Assembly: GCA_964650975.1 (NCBI GenBank)
Contig: CAZYWA010000160.1
Span: 1 to 14,919 of the forward strand
DNA from: CAZYWA01 sp964650975 [NCBI: uncultured bacterium]
Lineage (GTDB): Bacteria > JADJOY01
Length of the DNA: 14,919 nucleotides
Direction of reading: 5' to 3'
Shown: one piece after another, positions 1 through 7,978 of the stretch
How positions within the stretch are numbered: the stretch's first letter is position 1
Layout: every line of letters starts with the position of its first letter
Program-made: the position numbers and the translations under genes
Notes under the pieces: generated by a model
The model's database searches: none
What the model was told of the DNA's origin: nothing
The model's input: the letters and a program-made list of their open reading frames with translations, nothing else

Positions 1-668
1 CCGACACCGTCGATCAGGTCGAAGCTCAACGCCTGAGCCCGCAAGCTCGGGATCTGCCCGATCAAGCCGTAGAGCTCGAGGAGCAGCAGCGGATCCTCCG
101 GTTTCCACGCCCGAGGGCGAGTGCCGAGCAACCGAAAGCACGCCCCGACCGGATGATCGGTGGCGTCGAGCCAGCCGTTGGCGCCGCTGGCGAAGCTCGT
201 CAGCACGGCTTTCGTGGCGGGGTCGATCCGTTCCCAGGACCGCGCGGCGCGTGCGTCGAGCGCCAGCGAGCGTGCCAGCCGGTCGAGCGCCACGCTGTCG
301 AGCTCGGGCCCCAGACGCCGATCGCCGACCCACTCGGACAAGCGACCCTGGCCGAGACGCAGCAGCAGCTCCACCTGGCACGCGCGATCGCGGGCCATGG
401 CGAACCCGAGCCCCGCCCAGACGTCAGGCTCGTGCGCGGCCTGGACGTGGACCACGCCGTAGCGATCGCGCATCAAGCGAGCGTCCGCGGTCAGCCCGGC
501 GACGGCGGCGCTGCCACTCGGCGGCTCGTGTGCCGAGAGCCAGAGCTCAGGCGCCGCGAGCGCGACGGCGCCCGCCGCGACGAGCGCCGTCACCGCGAGT
601 GCCGCCGCGCGGCCCACCCACGAATGCTCCCTCGCTCGGCCCGCGCCGCCCGCCCCGGTGTGATCCAT
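1..668 (-). CDS. Penicillin acylase family protein (N-terminal part, cut by window edge)
   Basis: The first 222 residues are visible; the gene runs off the left edge. An N-terminal hydrophobic stretch (about residues 18-44) looks like a signal anchor or signal peptide, so the protein probably acts outside the inner membrane. Residues 66-116 match the start of the S45 penicillin-acylase (Ntn-hydrolase) alpha chain: RDRYGVVHV, then GFAMARDRACQVELLLRLG, then GRLSEWVG. Family members are exported, cut themselves into two chains and hydrolyse amide bonds of acylated substrates such as beta-lactams, N-acyl-homoserine lactones or lipopeptides. The catalytic N-terminal Ser of the beta chain lies beyond the edge, so activity and substrate cannot be judged. 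The ATG at 668 was chosen because it is the only early start that keeps the hydrophobic segment near the N terminus. The gene is divergent from the methyltransferase gene, with a 97-bp gap. Confidence 0.82.
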   Translation of the reverse strand, partial: MDHTGAGGAGRAREHSWVGRAAALAVTALVAAGAVALAAPELWLSAHEPPSGSAAVAGLTADARLMRDRYGVVHVQAAHEPDVWAGLGFAMARDRACQVELLLRLGQGRLSEWVGDRRLGPELDSVALDRLARSLALDARAARSWERIDPATKAVLTSFASGANGWLDATDHPVGACFRLLGTRPRAWKPEDPLLLLELYGLIGQIPSLRAQALSFDLIDGV

Positions 669-765
669 CGACTCGCGCCCAAGTAGACTCGTCCGCTCGA
701 AGTGCCACAAGCCCGTTCTCGCTCGCCTGCCTGGAATTTCCAGCCGATCGCGACCCCGAGCCGTC

Positions 766-1356
766 ATGAGCCGCGAAGAACGGGAGAAGTGGCAGCGGAT
801 CTACGGGCGCGAGGGCTTGGTCCACTCGTCCGAGCCGGCGCGGTTCCTGGTGGAGACCACGGCCGCGCTCGAACCGGGCCGCGCGCTGGTGCTGGCGATG
901 GGCGAAGGCCGGAACGCCGCGTGGCTCGCGCGTCGCGGCTGGAAAGTCGACGGGATCGACATCGCGGAACACGCGGTGCGCAAGGCCGCCGCGCGCGTGG
1001 CCGCGGAAGGCGGCTCGCTCGCCGCGGTGGTCGCCGATCTCTCCGAGCTGCCGCTTCCTCGCACCCGGTACGATCTGGTGTGCGTGCTTCACTATCTGGA
1101 GCGGGCGCTCTTCGAGCCGGTGCGCGCGGCTCTTCGTCCCGGTGGCGCGATCGTGTGGGAGACCTTCACCCGCGCCCACGCGGCGCTCGGCTCGCCCAGA
1201 AACCCGGCGTTCCTGCTCGACCCGGGCGAGCTGCGCTCCCGCTTCCTCGACTTCGACATCCGCCGCTACCGCGAGCTGACCCTCGACGAAGCGAGCGGCC
1301 CGCGCGCGATCGCGAGCTTGTTCGCGTTTCGCGAGCCGCGAGCGCTCACGAGCTGA
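766..1356 (+). CDS. Class I SAM-dependent methyltransferase (TehB/UbiE-like)
   Basis: This is a 196-residue cytosolic protein with a Rossmann-type methyltransferase fold. The SAM-binding motif I is [15 protein letters not shown] (residues 41-55), followed by the acidic residue that binds the ribose in VDGIDI (Asp65). Asp91 follows in [10 protein letters not shown], and motif IV-like [11 protein letters not shown] spans 102-112. [12 protein letters not shown] (123-134) is the usual post-IV strand. The length and the GEGRNA form of motif I resemble small TehB-like or unassigned methyltransferases. The substrate cannot be predicted. The ATG at 766 has no strong Shine-Dalgarno sequence but gives a normal N terminus ahead of motif I. 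It stands alone, divergent from the acylase gene and convergent with the SpoIID-type gene. Confidence 0.85.
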   Translation: MSREEREKWQRIYGREGLVHSSEPARFLVETTAALEPGRALVLAMGEGRNAAWLARRGWKVDGIDIAEHAVRKAAARVAAEGGSLAAVVADLSELPLPRTRYDLVCVLHYLERALFEPVRAALRPGGAIVWETFTRAHAALGSPRNPAFLLDPGELRSRFLDFDIRRYRELTLDEASGPRAIASLFAFREPRALTS

Positions 1357-1403
1357 AGCTCCCCCTTCGTCCGGCTTCTGCCGACGCCGCTCGCGCTTCC
1401 ACC

Positions 1404-1505
1404 GGAGGGACGCGGTCGTTGCGTCCACCTCGTCCGCCCGGACGTGCCGGGGACCGGCACGCTCCAAGGCACGACCTGCTGGAGCCCGCCGGTCTCCGGC
1501 GGGTG
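1404..1505. repeat. Cluster of three REP-like hairpins in a convergent spacer
   Basis: Three hairpins follow one another. The first has stem GGACGC (1408-1413) paired with GCGTCC (1421-1426), preceded by GGAGG. The second has GTGCCGG (1444-1450) paired with CCGGCAC (1454-1460) and is followed by GCTCCAA. The third has CCCGCCGG (1485-1492) paired with CCGGCGGG (1496-1503), preceded by GGAG. The GGAG(G) lead, the GCTCCAA tail and the stem geometry match the better-preserved copies near 6.2, 7.8 and 13.6 kb, so this looks like a degenerate member of that family. It occupies part of the 347-bp gap between the convergent methyltransferase and SpoIID genes, where it could end transcription from both sides. 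The rest of the gap holds the tandem repeat at 1571-1649; I see no gene there. Confidence 0.6.
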
Positions 1506-1570
1506 CCCCTTCCGCTATGGCTCATGTTTGCCTTGTTTTGCCGAAGAAACCGCTCGACGTGCCGGGCTGA

Positions 1571-1649
1571 ATGTCAGATTTTTGCCGATCTGAAAGCCGG
1601 CAAACTGTCGGCTCATTTGTCAGCAACTTGTCGGCTGATTTGTCAGCAA
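1571..1649. repeat. Short tandem repeat in an AT-richer island
   Basis: Two units, 1606-1626 and 1629-1649, lie 23 bp apart and differ at one base: TGTCGGCT, then C or G, then ATTTGTCAGCAA. The second unit can form a small hairpin (GCTGA, loop TTTG, TCAGC); the base change breaks that pairing in the first. Just before them is a 7-bp stem, TTTGCCG (1581-1587) with CGGCAAA (1598-1604). The stretch is markedly richer in A and T than its surroundings. It could be a protein-binding array, part of an untranslated RNA or decayed mobile DNA. An open frame crosses it, but its composition is not protein-like. Confidence 0.55.
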
Positions 1650-1703
1650 GAAATGCCACCGCTGGCGCGAGCGCGCGCGACGGCGCTCGACCACTCGGCT
1701 ACC

Positions 1704-3374
1704 TCAGGGCAAGAGCCGCGCTGCGTGAGCACCCACGTAGTAGTGGGCGACGATGTCGCTCAGGCTCGCCTTCGCGAGCGCCATGCCGATCGCGCCGTTC
1801 TGGCACAGGCCGACGCCGTTTCCTTGGCCGGCGCCGATCAGCACGAAGACCGCTGGATCGCCGCTGCCCGCCGGTGGGACCGTCTGCACCGCGAACGCGG
1901 ACGACGGCAGATCGCCGAGCGCGTGACGGATCGCCGCCTCGCCCTCGATGCGACGGCTCGCCGAGGCACCCTCGATCACCAGCGCGGTCGCGCGGCCCGA
2001 CGCGCCGCGCCCTTCGATCCGCAAACCGCGGACCCGGCCGATGCTCTGCGCTCCCGCGTCGCCGGAAACCAGCGCCGTCAGCTCCTCGGCCGTGAACGAG
2101 CGAGTCCAGCGATGCTCGCCGGGCTTGGCGCCGCGCGCGCAGAACGTGGCCGGAGGATTGAGCAGGAAGGCCAAAAGATTGGCCTCGACCGAGAAGTCGG
2201 GCAGCGCATCGCCCGCGCCCTCCGCGTCGAGACGTGGGCGGAACGTGGGGTCGGGCGGTTGCTTCGGCCACGCGACCTCGTTGGCCTCGGTGATCCCGCC
2301 GCAGTCCGGGGTGTAGGCGGCATCGACCAGCCCACCCTCGTGCACCAGCACCAGTCCGCGCGTCGCGTCGACCGCCGTCTCGGTGGCGCTGGTCGCGTTG
2401 GCGAGGCCCCGGTACGGCTGGCAGTGAATGTCGTCGCACGGATCGAATGGCCGGTCGGCGTGGCGGTCGCCGAGCCGGGCGAGCGCCGCCGTGCGCGCCA
2501 CCACCGCCTGCGCCTCGAGTGCCTGATCGGGCGCCTCGGGCGAGATCTCGGAGGGGACGACGCCTTTGACGTAGTTCTCGAGCCCGACCTCATTGACCGC
2601 GAGCACCTGCCCGCCGGGGCCGGCGGTCAGCACGATGCCGTCGCGGTAGCCGCGCCGCTTCCCGTCCCAGTCGGGGTGGAGCAGGTAGACCGTGTCGCTC
2701 CCCTCGCAGTGCAGGCGCGCGGGCCCCGCCCAGCGCGCGATCTCGATCCCGTGCGCGGTGCTGAGCACCAGCGTGCCGCCGGGTGGCGTCTTGATGCCGG
2801 CGTCGGCGGTGCAGGCGATGCGGCTGGTGTCGATGAAGCGGCGGCAGATCCGCTCGACCTCGTCGGGAGCGCGGCACGGTCCGAGCACCAGCCGCGACTT
2901 GCGCAGATCGAGCGCCGCGCCGGGTTCGGCGCTATCGTCCGCGACCTTGACGCCGGTGACCTCGATGCGCGGCTGGTCACCCTCGCCGGCGAACGCGGCG
3001 GTGACGCTCTTGGGATCGACCGTGTCGACGTCCGCGGTGATCTCGAGCTCGGGACAGACGCCGCCCTCGCCGGGCGTCGGTTCCTCGAGCCGCGCGTGCA
3101 CCGCGACGCCCTCCCGCACCGAGAAGTGACGGCCCGGCTGGTCTTCGAGGTCGATCCCGAGGTTCCCGGCGCACATCAGCTCCCAGCTGTTCGACTCGCC
3201 GAGGCCCACCTTGAGCGTGGTGCGCGAGCCGGCGTAGGACGAGGGCGCGTAGAGATCGGCGATCACGTCGCGCAGCGGGCGTCCGGAAAAGCGCGATTCG
3301 ACGAAATCCGGCCGGCACGCGCAGACGGCCCCCGCCAGCAGGAACCATCGAAGCGCGCGCCGAGGTCGGAGCAT
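1704..3374 (-). CDS. SpoIID/LytB-domain protein, probable exported lipoprotein
   Basis: This is a 556-residue protein if started at the ATG at 3374, where [20 protein letters not shown] forms a short signal peptide ending in a possible, non-canonical lipobox. An upstream start at 3479 is open but adds 35 residues that would bury the signal. The C-terminal half is a SpoIID/LytB domain. It has [18 protein letters not shown] (about 261-278), with the Glu that corresponds to the catalytic acid of SpoIID, then [10 protein letters not shown], then YTPDCGG (354-360), and near the C terminus [15 protein letters not shown]. SpoIID is a lytic transglycosylase acting on denuded peptidoglycan, and LytB-type relatives enhance amidases, so a cell-wall role in the periplasm is likely. 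The usual GHGVG motif reads GNGVG here. The N-terminal ~225 residues have several Cys and no family I recognise. The gene is convergent with the methyltransferase gene and divergent from asnS. Confidence 0.85.
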   Translation of the reverse strand: MLRPRRALRWFLLAGAVCACRPDFVESRFSGRPLRDVIADLYAPSSYAGSRTTLKVGLGESNSWELMCAGNLGIDLEDQPGRHFSVREGVAVHARLEEPTPGEGGVCPELEITADVDTVDPKSVTAAFAGEGDQPRIEVTGVKVADDSAEPGAALDLRKSRLVLGPCRAPDEVERICRRFIDTSRIACTADAGIKTPPGGTLVLSTAHGIEIARWAGPARLHCEGSDTVYLLHPDWDGKRRGYRDGIVLTAGPGGQVLAVNEVGLENYVKGVVPSEISPEAPDQALEAQAVVARTAALARLGDRHADRPFDPCDDIHCQPYRGLANATSATETAVDATRGLVLVHEGGLVDAAYTPDCGGITEANEVAWPKQPPDPTFRPRLDAEGAGDALPDFSVEANLLAFLLNPPATFCARGAKPGEHRWTRSFTAEELTALVSGDAGAQSIGRVRGLRIEGRGASGRATALVIEGASASRRIEGEAAIRHALGDLPSSAFAVQTVPPAGSGDPAVFVLIGAGQGNGVGLCQNGAIGMALAKASLSDIVAHYYVGAHAARLLP

Positions 3375-3492
3375 GAAGTGCGAGCGGTGCCTGGACGTGA
3401 AGCGGGCGGCAGTGTGAGCGATCGTCGCAAGTCGGGCAATCGCCTCCGGACGGCAGCAGCGTCGACCTTTCGAAAACATTCGATCGATCGCC

Positions 3493-3518
3493 GCGGACGC
3501 GAGGGACGGCGTCCCTCC
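3493..3518. repeat. Single REP-like hairpin upstream of asnS
   Basis: GGACGC (3495-3500) pairs with GCGTCC (3509-3514) around a loop containing AGGGAC, followed by CTCC. It is nearly identical to the second hairpin of the doublets near 6.2 and 13.6 kb. No convincing partner hairpin is visible beside it, so it looks like a half-copy. It lies between the divergent SpoIID-type gene and asnS, upstream of the candidate asnS promoter. Confidence 0.6.
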
Positions 3519-3553
3519 GGCCGATCGAGGGTCGCGAGTGGCCGCCGCAGCGC

Positions 3554-3582
3554 TTGGCCGGTGCCGGTGGCACCGCTATATC
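3554..3582 (+). promoter_or_regulatory. Candidate sigma-70-type promoter of asnS
   Basis: TTGGCC (3554-3559) and TATATC (3577-3582) are separated by 17 bp, the best spacing for a sigma-70 promoter. They match three and four of the six consensus positions. The TATATC stands out in very GC-rich surroundings. Transcription would start near 3589 and give a leader of about 35 nt before the GTG of asnS. This was recognised by eye only; a chance match is possible. Confidence 0.4.
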
Positions 3583-3623
3583 GATGCGGATGGCCCCGGT
3601 CGGGGGCCGCGGAGGATCGTCCG

Positions 3624-4922
3624 GTGACTGCCAACGACATCTGGATCGGCGACATCGCCCGCCACGTGGGTAGCGAGGTGCGGGTGCGCGGCTGGGTGGT
3701 TCACCACCGCTCGAGCGGCAAGATCCGATTCCTGGAGCTCCGCGACGGGACCGGCTACCTGCAGTGCGTGATGGGGAAGTCGGACGTGAGCCCCGAGGTG
3801 TTCGCGCGCTTCGATCAGCTGAGCCTCGAGTGCTCGGTGGCGGTGACGGGAATCCCGCGCGCCGATCCGCGCTCGCCGAGCGGCTTCGAGCTGGGCATGA
3901 ACGGCCTCGAGCTGATCGGCTCGGCGGTCGACTTCCCGATCAGCCCCAAGGAGCACGGCGTCGGCTTCCTGATGGACGAGCGCCATCTGTGGCTGCGCTC
4001 GCGCCGCCAGCACGCGCTGATCCGGGTGCGCGCCGAGATCGTGCGCGGCATCCGCGAGTTCCTGGACGGCGAGGGCGACCTGCCGGTCGACGCACCGATC
4101 CTGACGCCCAACGCGTGCGAAGGGACCACCACGCTCTTCGAGCTCGGCTACTTCGAGCGCAAGGCGTATCTGTCGCAGAGCGGCCAGCTCTACAACGAGG
4201 CCACCGCGATGGCGTTCGGCAAGGTGTACTGCTTCGGGCCGACGTTCCGCGCCGAGAAGTCGAAGACCCGCCGCCACCTGATGGAGTTCTGGATGGTCGA
4301 GCCGGAGGCCGCGTTCCTCGACCTCGACGGCGACATGGCGCTCGCCGAGGGCATGGTCGCGCACGTGGTGAAACGTGTTCTCGACCGCTGCCGTCCCGAC
4401 CTCGCGGTGCTCGAACGCGACGTGAGCAAGCTCGAGAACATCACCGCGCCCTTCCCGCGGATCAGCTACGACGAGGCGATCGAAGTGATTCGCAAGGCCG
4501 GCGGCCAGGTGCCGTGGGGCGACGATTTCGGTGCCGACGAAGAGACGTTGCTCAGCCAGGCGTTCGACAAGCCAGTGCTGGTGCACCGCTACCCCGCGCA
4601 GGTGAAGGCCTTCTACATGAAGCGCGACCCGGCGCGCCCCGAGGTGGCGCTGTGCGTCGACATGATCGCGCCCGAGGGTTACGGCGAGATCGTGGGCGGC
4701 GGCTGCCGCGAGGAGAGCCTGGAAGCGCTCGAAGCGCGGATCCACGAGCACCAGCTGCCGCTCGACGCGTTCAAGTGGTTCCTCGACCTGCGCCGCTACG
4801 GCACCGTGCCGCACGCGGGCTTCGGCCTGGGAGTGGAGCGCACGGTGGCGTGGATCACCGGAGTCCCGCACGTGCGCGAGACCATCCCGTTCCCGCGGCT
4901 CCTGGATCGGATGTACCCATGA
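3624..4922 (+). CDS. asnS: Asparagine--tRNA ligase
   Basis: This 432-residue cytosolic class IIb aminoacyl-tRNA synthetase charges tRNA-Asn with asparagine. An N-terminal OB-fold anticodon-binding domain (about 5-104) contains [22 protein letters not shown] (19-42). The class II catalytic core follows. [15 protein letters not shown] leads to [10 protein letters not shown] (184-193); motif 2 is [20 protein letters not shown] (203-222) and motif 3 is [13 protein letters not shown] (399-411). The length fits the compact, roughly 430-residue type rather than the longer E. coli enzyme. The GTG start is fixed by a clear Shine-Dalgarno GGAGG at 3611-3615, 8 nt upstream, and by alignment of the OB domain. 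The same frame is open far upstream, but that part is antisense to the SpoIID-type gene. The stop overlaps the next start (ATGA), implying coupled translation with the VKOR-DsbA gene. Confidence 0.96.
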   Translation: MTANDIWIGDIARHVGSEVRVRGWVVHHRSSGKIRFLELRDGTGYLQCVMGKSDVSPEVFARFDQLSLECSVAVTGIPRADPRSPSGFELGMNGLELIGSAVDFPISPKEHGVGFLMDERHLWLRSRRQHALIRVRAEIVRGIREFLDGEGDLPVDAPILTPNACEGTTTLFELGYFERKAYLSQSGQLYNEATAMAFGKVYCFGPTFRAEKSKTRRHLMEFWMVEPEAAFLDLDGDMALAEGMVAHVVKRVLDRCRPDLAVLERDVSKLENITAPFPRISYDEAIEVIRKAGGQVPWGDDFGADEETLLSQAFDKPVLVHRYPAQVKAFYMKRDPARPEVALCVDMIAPEGYGEIVGGGCREESLEALEARIHEHQLPLDAFKWFLDLRRYGTVPHAGFGLGVERTVAWITGVPHVRETIPFPRLLDRMYP

Positions 4923-6148
4923 GCGATCGGCAGCGCCGCGCCCTGCGGGTGCTGTTCGTGCTGTCGGCGATCGGCCTCGGCATCGCGAGCTACCTGACCT
5001 CGCGCCACTTCCTGGCGGAGCGAGGCGTCGGGCGCAGCGTGTGCTCGGTCAACCTCACCCTCAACTGCGACGCCGTGAACACCAGCGAGTACTCGGAGAT
5101 CCTGGGTATTCCGATCTCCGGGCTCGGCGCCGTGCTCTACCTGGTGATCGTGGTGTGGAGCGGCGTCGCGCTGGGAGCCAGGCCGAGCTGGGGGCGGCCG
5201 CTGGTGGCGCACGTGACCGTGGCCGCGCTGGGCGCGGTGGCCTACTCGGCCTTCCTTGCCGGCATCTCGCACTTCGTGCTGCGTCACTGGTGCCTCTTCT
5301 GCATCGGGCTCTACGCGGTGAACCTGGGGCTCCTGGTCACGGCCGGGCTCGCCGCGGGTATTCCGCTCGGGACGCAGCTCGCCGGTCTGCGTGCCGACTG
5401 GGCGGCGCTGCGCGCGCGGCGCTGGGTCTTCGCCTCCGGCGTGGCGCTCGCCTGCGTGGCGCTGGGTGGGGTCACCGCGTACGCGGTGCACGGCGATCGG
5501 GTGCGACGCAAGCACGACGACGAGACCATCGAGTCGTGGAAGAAGCTCACTCCCGTGACGGTGCCGATCCACGGCGACGAGCCCACCAAGGGTCCGGCCA
5601 TCGCGCCCATCACGATCGTCGAGTACTTCGATTTCCTGTGCGGCCATTGCAAGAAGGCGGCGCCGATCGTGGATCGGCTGCTCGAGGAGTTCCCGGGCCA
5701 GATCCAGCTGGTGGTGAAGCACCTGCCGCTCGACGCCGCCTGCAACCCGTACGTGGGAGAGATTCACCCGGGCGCCTGCACGGTCACGGAGGCCGCGATG
5801 TGCGCGCAGCCGCTCGGCCACTACTGGGAGATGCACGACTGGATCTTCCTCATGCAGGCCGAGATCGACGCCCAGTCGGCGCCGGCCAAGGTCGACGAGA
5901 TCGCCGGGAAGCTCGGCCTCGACCGCGCCGCGCTGCACGCGTGCATGGCGAGCCCCGCCACCTTCGACCGGCTGCACGGCGAGATCGACGAGGGAATCCG
6001 GGATCTCGGCATCGGCTCGACGCCCACCTTCGTGATCAACGGCCGCGGCGTCGAAGCGGCCGTCGAGTTGCCGCTCTTCCGCAGGCTGGTGCGCGAGGCG
6101 CTGGCGCTTGCCGCGGAGCCCGCGAGCCCCACGCCTTCCTCCCGGTAG
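4919..6148 (+). CDS. VKOR-DsbA fusion: integral-membrane disulfide-forming enzyme
   Basis: This 409-residue protein joins two redox modules. Residues 1-190 are a vitamin K epoxide reductase-like membrane domain with about five hydrophobic helices. It has the loop pair Cys42 and Cys50 ([13 protein letters not shown]), the Ser/Thr-rich segment after it, and the quinone-side pair WCLFC (Cys125, Cys128). Residues 228-400 are a DsbA/thioredoxin-fold domain with active site CGHC (241-244) and a cis-Pro loop, [10 protein letters not shown] (366-375). In known VKOR-DsbA fusions the thioredoxin domain oxidises cysteine pairs in exported proteins and passes electrons through VKOR to quinone, replacing DsbA plus DsbB. 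Four further Cys (275, 287, 295, 342) lie in the helical insert, as in related proteins. The ATG at 4919 overlaps the asnS stop by 4 nt, so expression is probably coupled to asnS. A downstream hairpin doublet separates it from the convergent hydrolase gene. Confidence 0.93.
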   Translation: MSDRQRRALRVLFVLSAIGLGIASYLTSRHFLAERGVGRSVCSVNLTLNCDAVNTSEYSEILGIPISGLGAVLYLVIVVWSGVALGARPSWGRPLVAHVTVAALGAVAYSAFLAGISHFVLRHWCLFCIGLYAVNLGLLVTAGLAAGIPLGTQLAGLRADWAALRARRWVFASGVALACVALGGVTAYAVHGDRVRRKHDDETIESWKKLTPVTVPIHGDEPTKGPAIAPITIVEYFDFLCGHCKKAAPIVDRLLEEFPGQIQLVVKHLPLDAACNPYVGEIHPGACTVTEAAMCAQPLGHYWEMHDWIFLMQAEIDAQSAPAKVDEIAGKLGLDRAALHACMASPATFDRLHGEIDEGIRDLGIGSTPTFVINGRGVEAAVELPLFRRLVREALALAAEPASPTPSSR

Positions 6149-6156
6149 CGTTCAGC

Positions 6157-6244
6157 GGAGGGCTGCGGCCCCTCGCAGCCGCAACGTCACATCTCGATCG
6201 ACAGCTGCGGACGCGAGGGACCGCGTCCGGGACCGCGTCCCTCC
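6157..6244. repeat. REPIN-like hairpin doublet; probable bidirectional terminator
   Basis: Hairpin one has GGCTGCG (6161-6167), loop GCCCCT, CGCAGCC (6174-6180) and a GGAGG lead. Hairpin two has GGACGCG (6209-6215), loop AGGGAC, CGCGTCC (6222-6228). The second half contains a 12-bp direct duplication, GGGACCGCGTCC at 6217-6228 and again at 6229-6240. The doublet fills the 111-bp gap between the convergent VKOR-DsbA and alpha/beta hydrolase genes. Its position and symmetrical structure would suit termination from both sides, though there is no T-tract. Confidence 0.7.
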
Positions 6245-6259
6245 GGACTGGCGCGTAGA

Positions 6260-7045
6260 TCAGCCGCTGAAGACGCGCGGCAGCCAGTCGCAGAGCTTGG
6301 CGACGACGCGATCGAGCTGGGCCGGATCGCTGATGCGGTGGTCGCCGGATTCGACCAGCATCAGCTCCTTCGTGTCGTGCGGTACGGCCGCGTGAAGCTC
6401 GACTCCGTCTTCGACGGGCACCACCTCGTCGGCGGTACCGTGGATCACCAGCACCGGGCAGGTGAGGCGCCGCGCCGCGTCCGGAACGTCGATGCGTGCG
6501 GCGTCCTCCATCAGCGTGAACGACACGCGCCGTCCGTCGTGCAGCGTGAGGTGACCGTCGCGGCGCCACGCGTCGTACCGTTCGCGCGACAGCATCGGGC
6601 TCGGCACGCGTCCTGGATGCGCGACCGCCGCGAGCGTCGCGATGCCGCGCACCGCGAGAGGCGCCGCCGGGTGGCGTGCGCCGTAGAGGATCGCCACCGC
6701 GCCGCCCATGCTCGAGCCGAAGAGCGCCACCTGCGCCCCGCCGCGCCCCGCGAGCCACGCCGCCGCCGCTTGCAGATCCTCGACCTCGCGGGTGTAGGTC
6801 ATCGCCGCGACGTCGCCCTCCGAGTCGCCGCACCCAGCGAAGTCGAAGCGCAGCACCGGAATGCCGCGGGCCGCCAGCTCGTCGGCGAGCCGCACGTGCT
6901 TGGTGCCCGATTTGTTCGACTCCATGCCGTGACACGAGATCACGGCCAGCCCGCGAAGCAGCTCCTCGGGCGGCAGATGAAGCGCGCCCGCGAGCCGCTC
7001 GCCGCGGGTATTCGGAAACCGTACGAGTTCCGTGGTCGATGTCAC
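6260..7045 (-). CDS. Alpha/beta hydrolase (serine hydrolase)
   Basis: This 261-residue protein has the order of an alpha/beta-hydrolase fold esterase or peptidase. The strand-4 segment carries VISCHG (35-40) and RFDFAGCGDSEGD (66-78). The nucleophile elbow is GSSMGG (110-115) with Ser112. The acid is in HGTADEVVP (Asp206), and the catalytic His236 is in SGDHRI. There is no signal peptide, so it is probably cytosolic. The substrate is unknown; the arrangement resembles general acyl-ester hydrolases or dienelactone-hydrolase-like proteins. The GTG at 7045 shares GTGA with the stop of the upstream phosphatase gene, which fixes the start and implies coupled translation. Longer frames that extend upstream only run antisense-like through the phosphatase gene. 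Confidence 0.88.
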   Translation of the reverse strand: MTSTTELVRFPNTRGERLAGALHLPPEELLRGLAVISCHGMESNKSGTKHVRLADELAARGIPVLRFDFAGCGDSEGDVAAMTYTREVEDLQAAAAWLAGRGGAQVALFGSSMGGAVAILYGARHPAAPLAVRGIATLAAVAHPGRVPSPMLSRERYDAWRRDGHLTLHDGRRVSFTLMEDAARIDVPDAARRLTCPVLVIHGTADEVVPVEDGVELHAAVPHDTKELMLVESGDHRISDPAQLDRVVAKLCDWLPRVFSG

Positions 7046-7716
7046 GAAACGCCCGCCAGCCGAACGAGATCGGTCATCCGATCGATGAGCTCGCGGGCAC
7101 CGGCCGCGGCCAGGTCGGCGCGCGACGCGAGTCCCCAGGTCACGCCGACGAAGCGCACCGCCGCGGCGCTCGCGGTCTCCACGTCGATGCCCATGTCGCC
7201 GACGTAGAGCGTTTCCGAGACCTCCGCTCCCACGTGACGCACGGCCCTGAGCAGCGGCTCCGGGTCGGGCTTCCGCGTGGGCGCCGAGTCCCCTCCCACG
7301 ATCAGCGCGAACGGACCGAGCCCCAGACCCTCGACGATCCGCCGCGCCGGCTCGGCGGGCTTGTTGGTCACCACCGCCATCGCGATCGAGGCCGCATCGA
7401 GCGCCGCAAGCGTGTCGACGACGCCGGAGTAGGGGAGCGTGCGATCGAGCAAATGCTCGGCGTAGATGGGCAGAAAGCGGGCGACGAACTCTTCCGGAGA
7501 GGGAATCGCGGTACCGGAGCCGGCGGCAGCCGTGAGGCTGCGAAGTGCGAGGTTCCGCACCCCACCGCCGACGAACCCGATGATGGTGTCGGGCGGCAGG
7601 GTCGGAAGACCGAGGAGCCCGAGCGTCAGGTTCGCCGAGTGCGCGATGTCGTGCCGCGAGTCGACGAGCGTCCCGTCGAGATCGAACACCACCAGCCGAT
7701 AGCGAGTTGCGAGCAT
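7042..7716 (-). CDS. gph: HAD-family phosphatase, phosphoglycolate phosphatase-like
   Basis: This 224-residue cytosolic HAD hydrolase of the Gph/CbbZ type has all four motifs. Motif I is FDLDGTLVDS (Asp12 nucleophile, Asp14 acid/base), motif II is VVTNKP (Thr117), motif III is TRKPDPEPL (Lys149) and motif IV is YVGDMGIDVETA (Asp174, Asp178 for Mg2+). A helical C1 cap lies between motifs I and II. Gph removes 2-phosphoglycolate formed in DNA repair or by Rubisco oxygenation, but HAD substrates are hard to tell from sequence, so that specificity is tentative. The ATG at 7716 puts motif I at residue 10, as usual; a longer frame to 7890 runs through a repeat element and is rejected. It overlaps the hydrolase start by 4 nt. 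Confidence 0.9.
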   Translation of the reverse strand: MLATRYRLVVFDLDGTLVDSRHDIAHSANLTLGLLGLPTLPPDTIIGFVGGGVRNLALRSLTAAAGSGTAIPSPEEFVARFLPIYAEHLLDRTLPYSGVVDTLAALDAASIAMAVVTNKPAEPARRIVEGLGLGPFALIVGGDSAPTRKPDPEPLLRAVRHVGAEVSETLYVGDMGIDVETASAAAVRFVGVTWGLASRADLAAAGARELIDRMTDLVRLAGVS

Positions 7717-7784
7717 CCCCGAAGCGAATCCAACCCGCCGCCGCTTTCCAAGGCGTGAGTTGCGCCTCGACCCCGAGTCCTCCT

Positions 7785-7946
7785 GGAGGCCCGCCGGTCC
7801 CTCGGCGGGCAGCGATCGAGTGAGCACGTCCGGGCTTCCGCGTGAGGTCGAAATCGTGCGCTCGCGCGCGAGGGACCGCGCGCGCTCCAAACGGCATCGT
7901 CGCGATTTCAGCTCGATGGAGGCTCGCCGGTTTCTCGGCGGGCAGC
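7785..7946. repeat. REPIN-like hairpin doublet plus a third hairpin
   Basis: Hairpin one has GCCCGCCG (7789-7796), loop GTCCCT, CGGCGGGC (7803-7810) and a GGAGG lead. Hairpin two has GCGCGCG (7864-7870), loop AGGGAC, CGCGCGC (7877-7883), followed by GCTCCAAACGG. Hairpin three has GCTCGCCG (7922-7929), loop GTTTCT, CGGCGGGC (7936-7943), with one G-T wobble and again a GGAGG lead. The stems differ from those at 6.2 and 13.6 kb but keep pairing. The array takes up most of the 262-bp gap between the lipoprotein gene and the gph-like gene, both leftward, so it would lie downstream of one and upstream of the other. No gene is seen in this gap. Confidence 0.7.
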
Positions 7947-7978
7947 GACCTGGCGGAGAATACCGTGCACGACGCGCT

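Noticed and set aside
1571-1650. Possible CRISPR array
   Set aside because: There are only two repeat units 23 bp apart, with almost no spacer and no cas genes nearby.
702-3623. Very long open frame that reads into asnS from far upstream
   Set aside because: It overlaps the methyltransferase gene and is antisense to the whole SpoIID-type gene; the translation is low-complexity Arg/Ala-rich, and asnS has its own GTG with a good Shine-Dalgarno at 3611-3615.
3576-4871. 431-residue open frame antisense to asnS
   Set aside because: It mirrors the codon bias of asnS on the other strand and shows no domain features; high GC produces such frames throughout this window.
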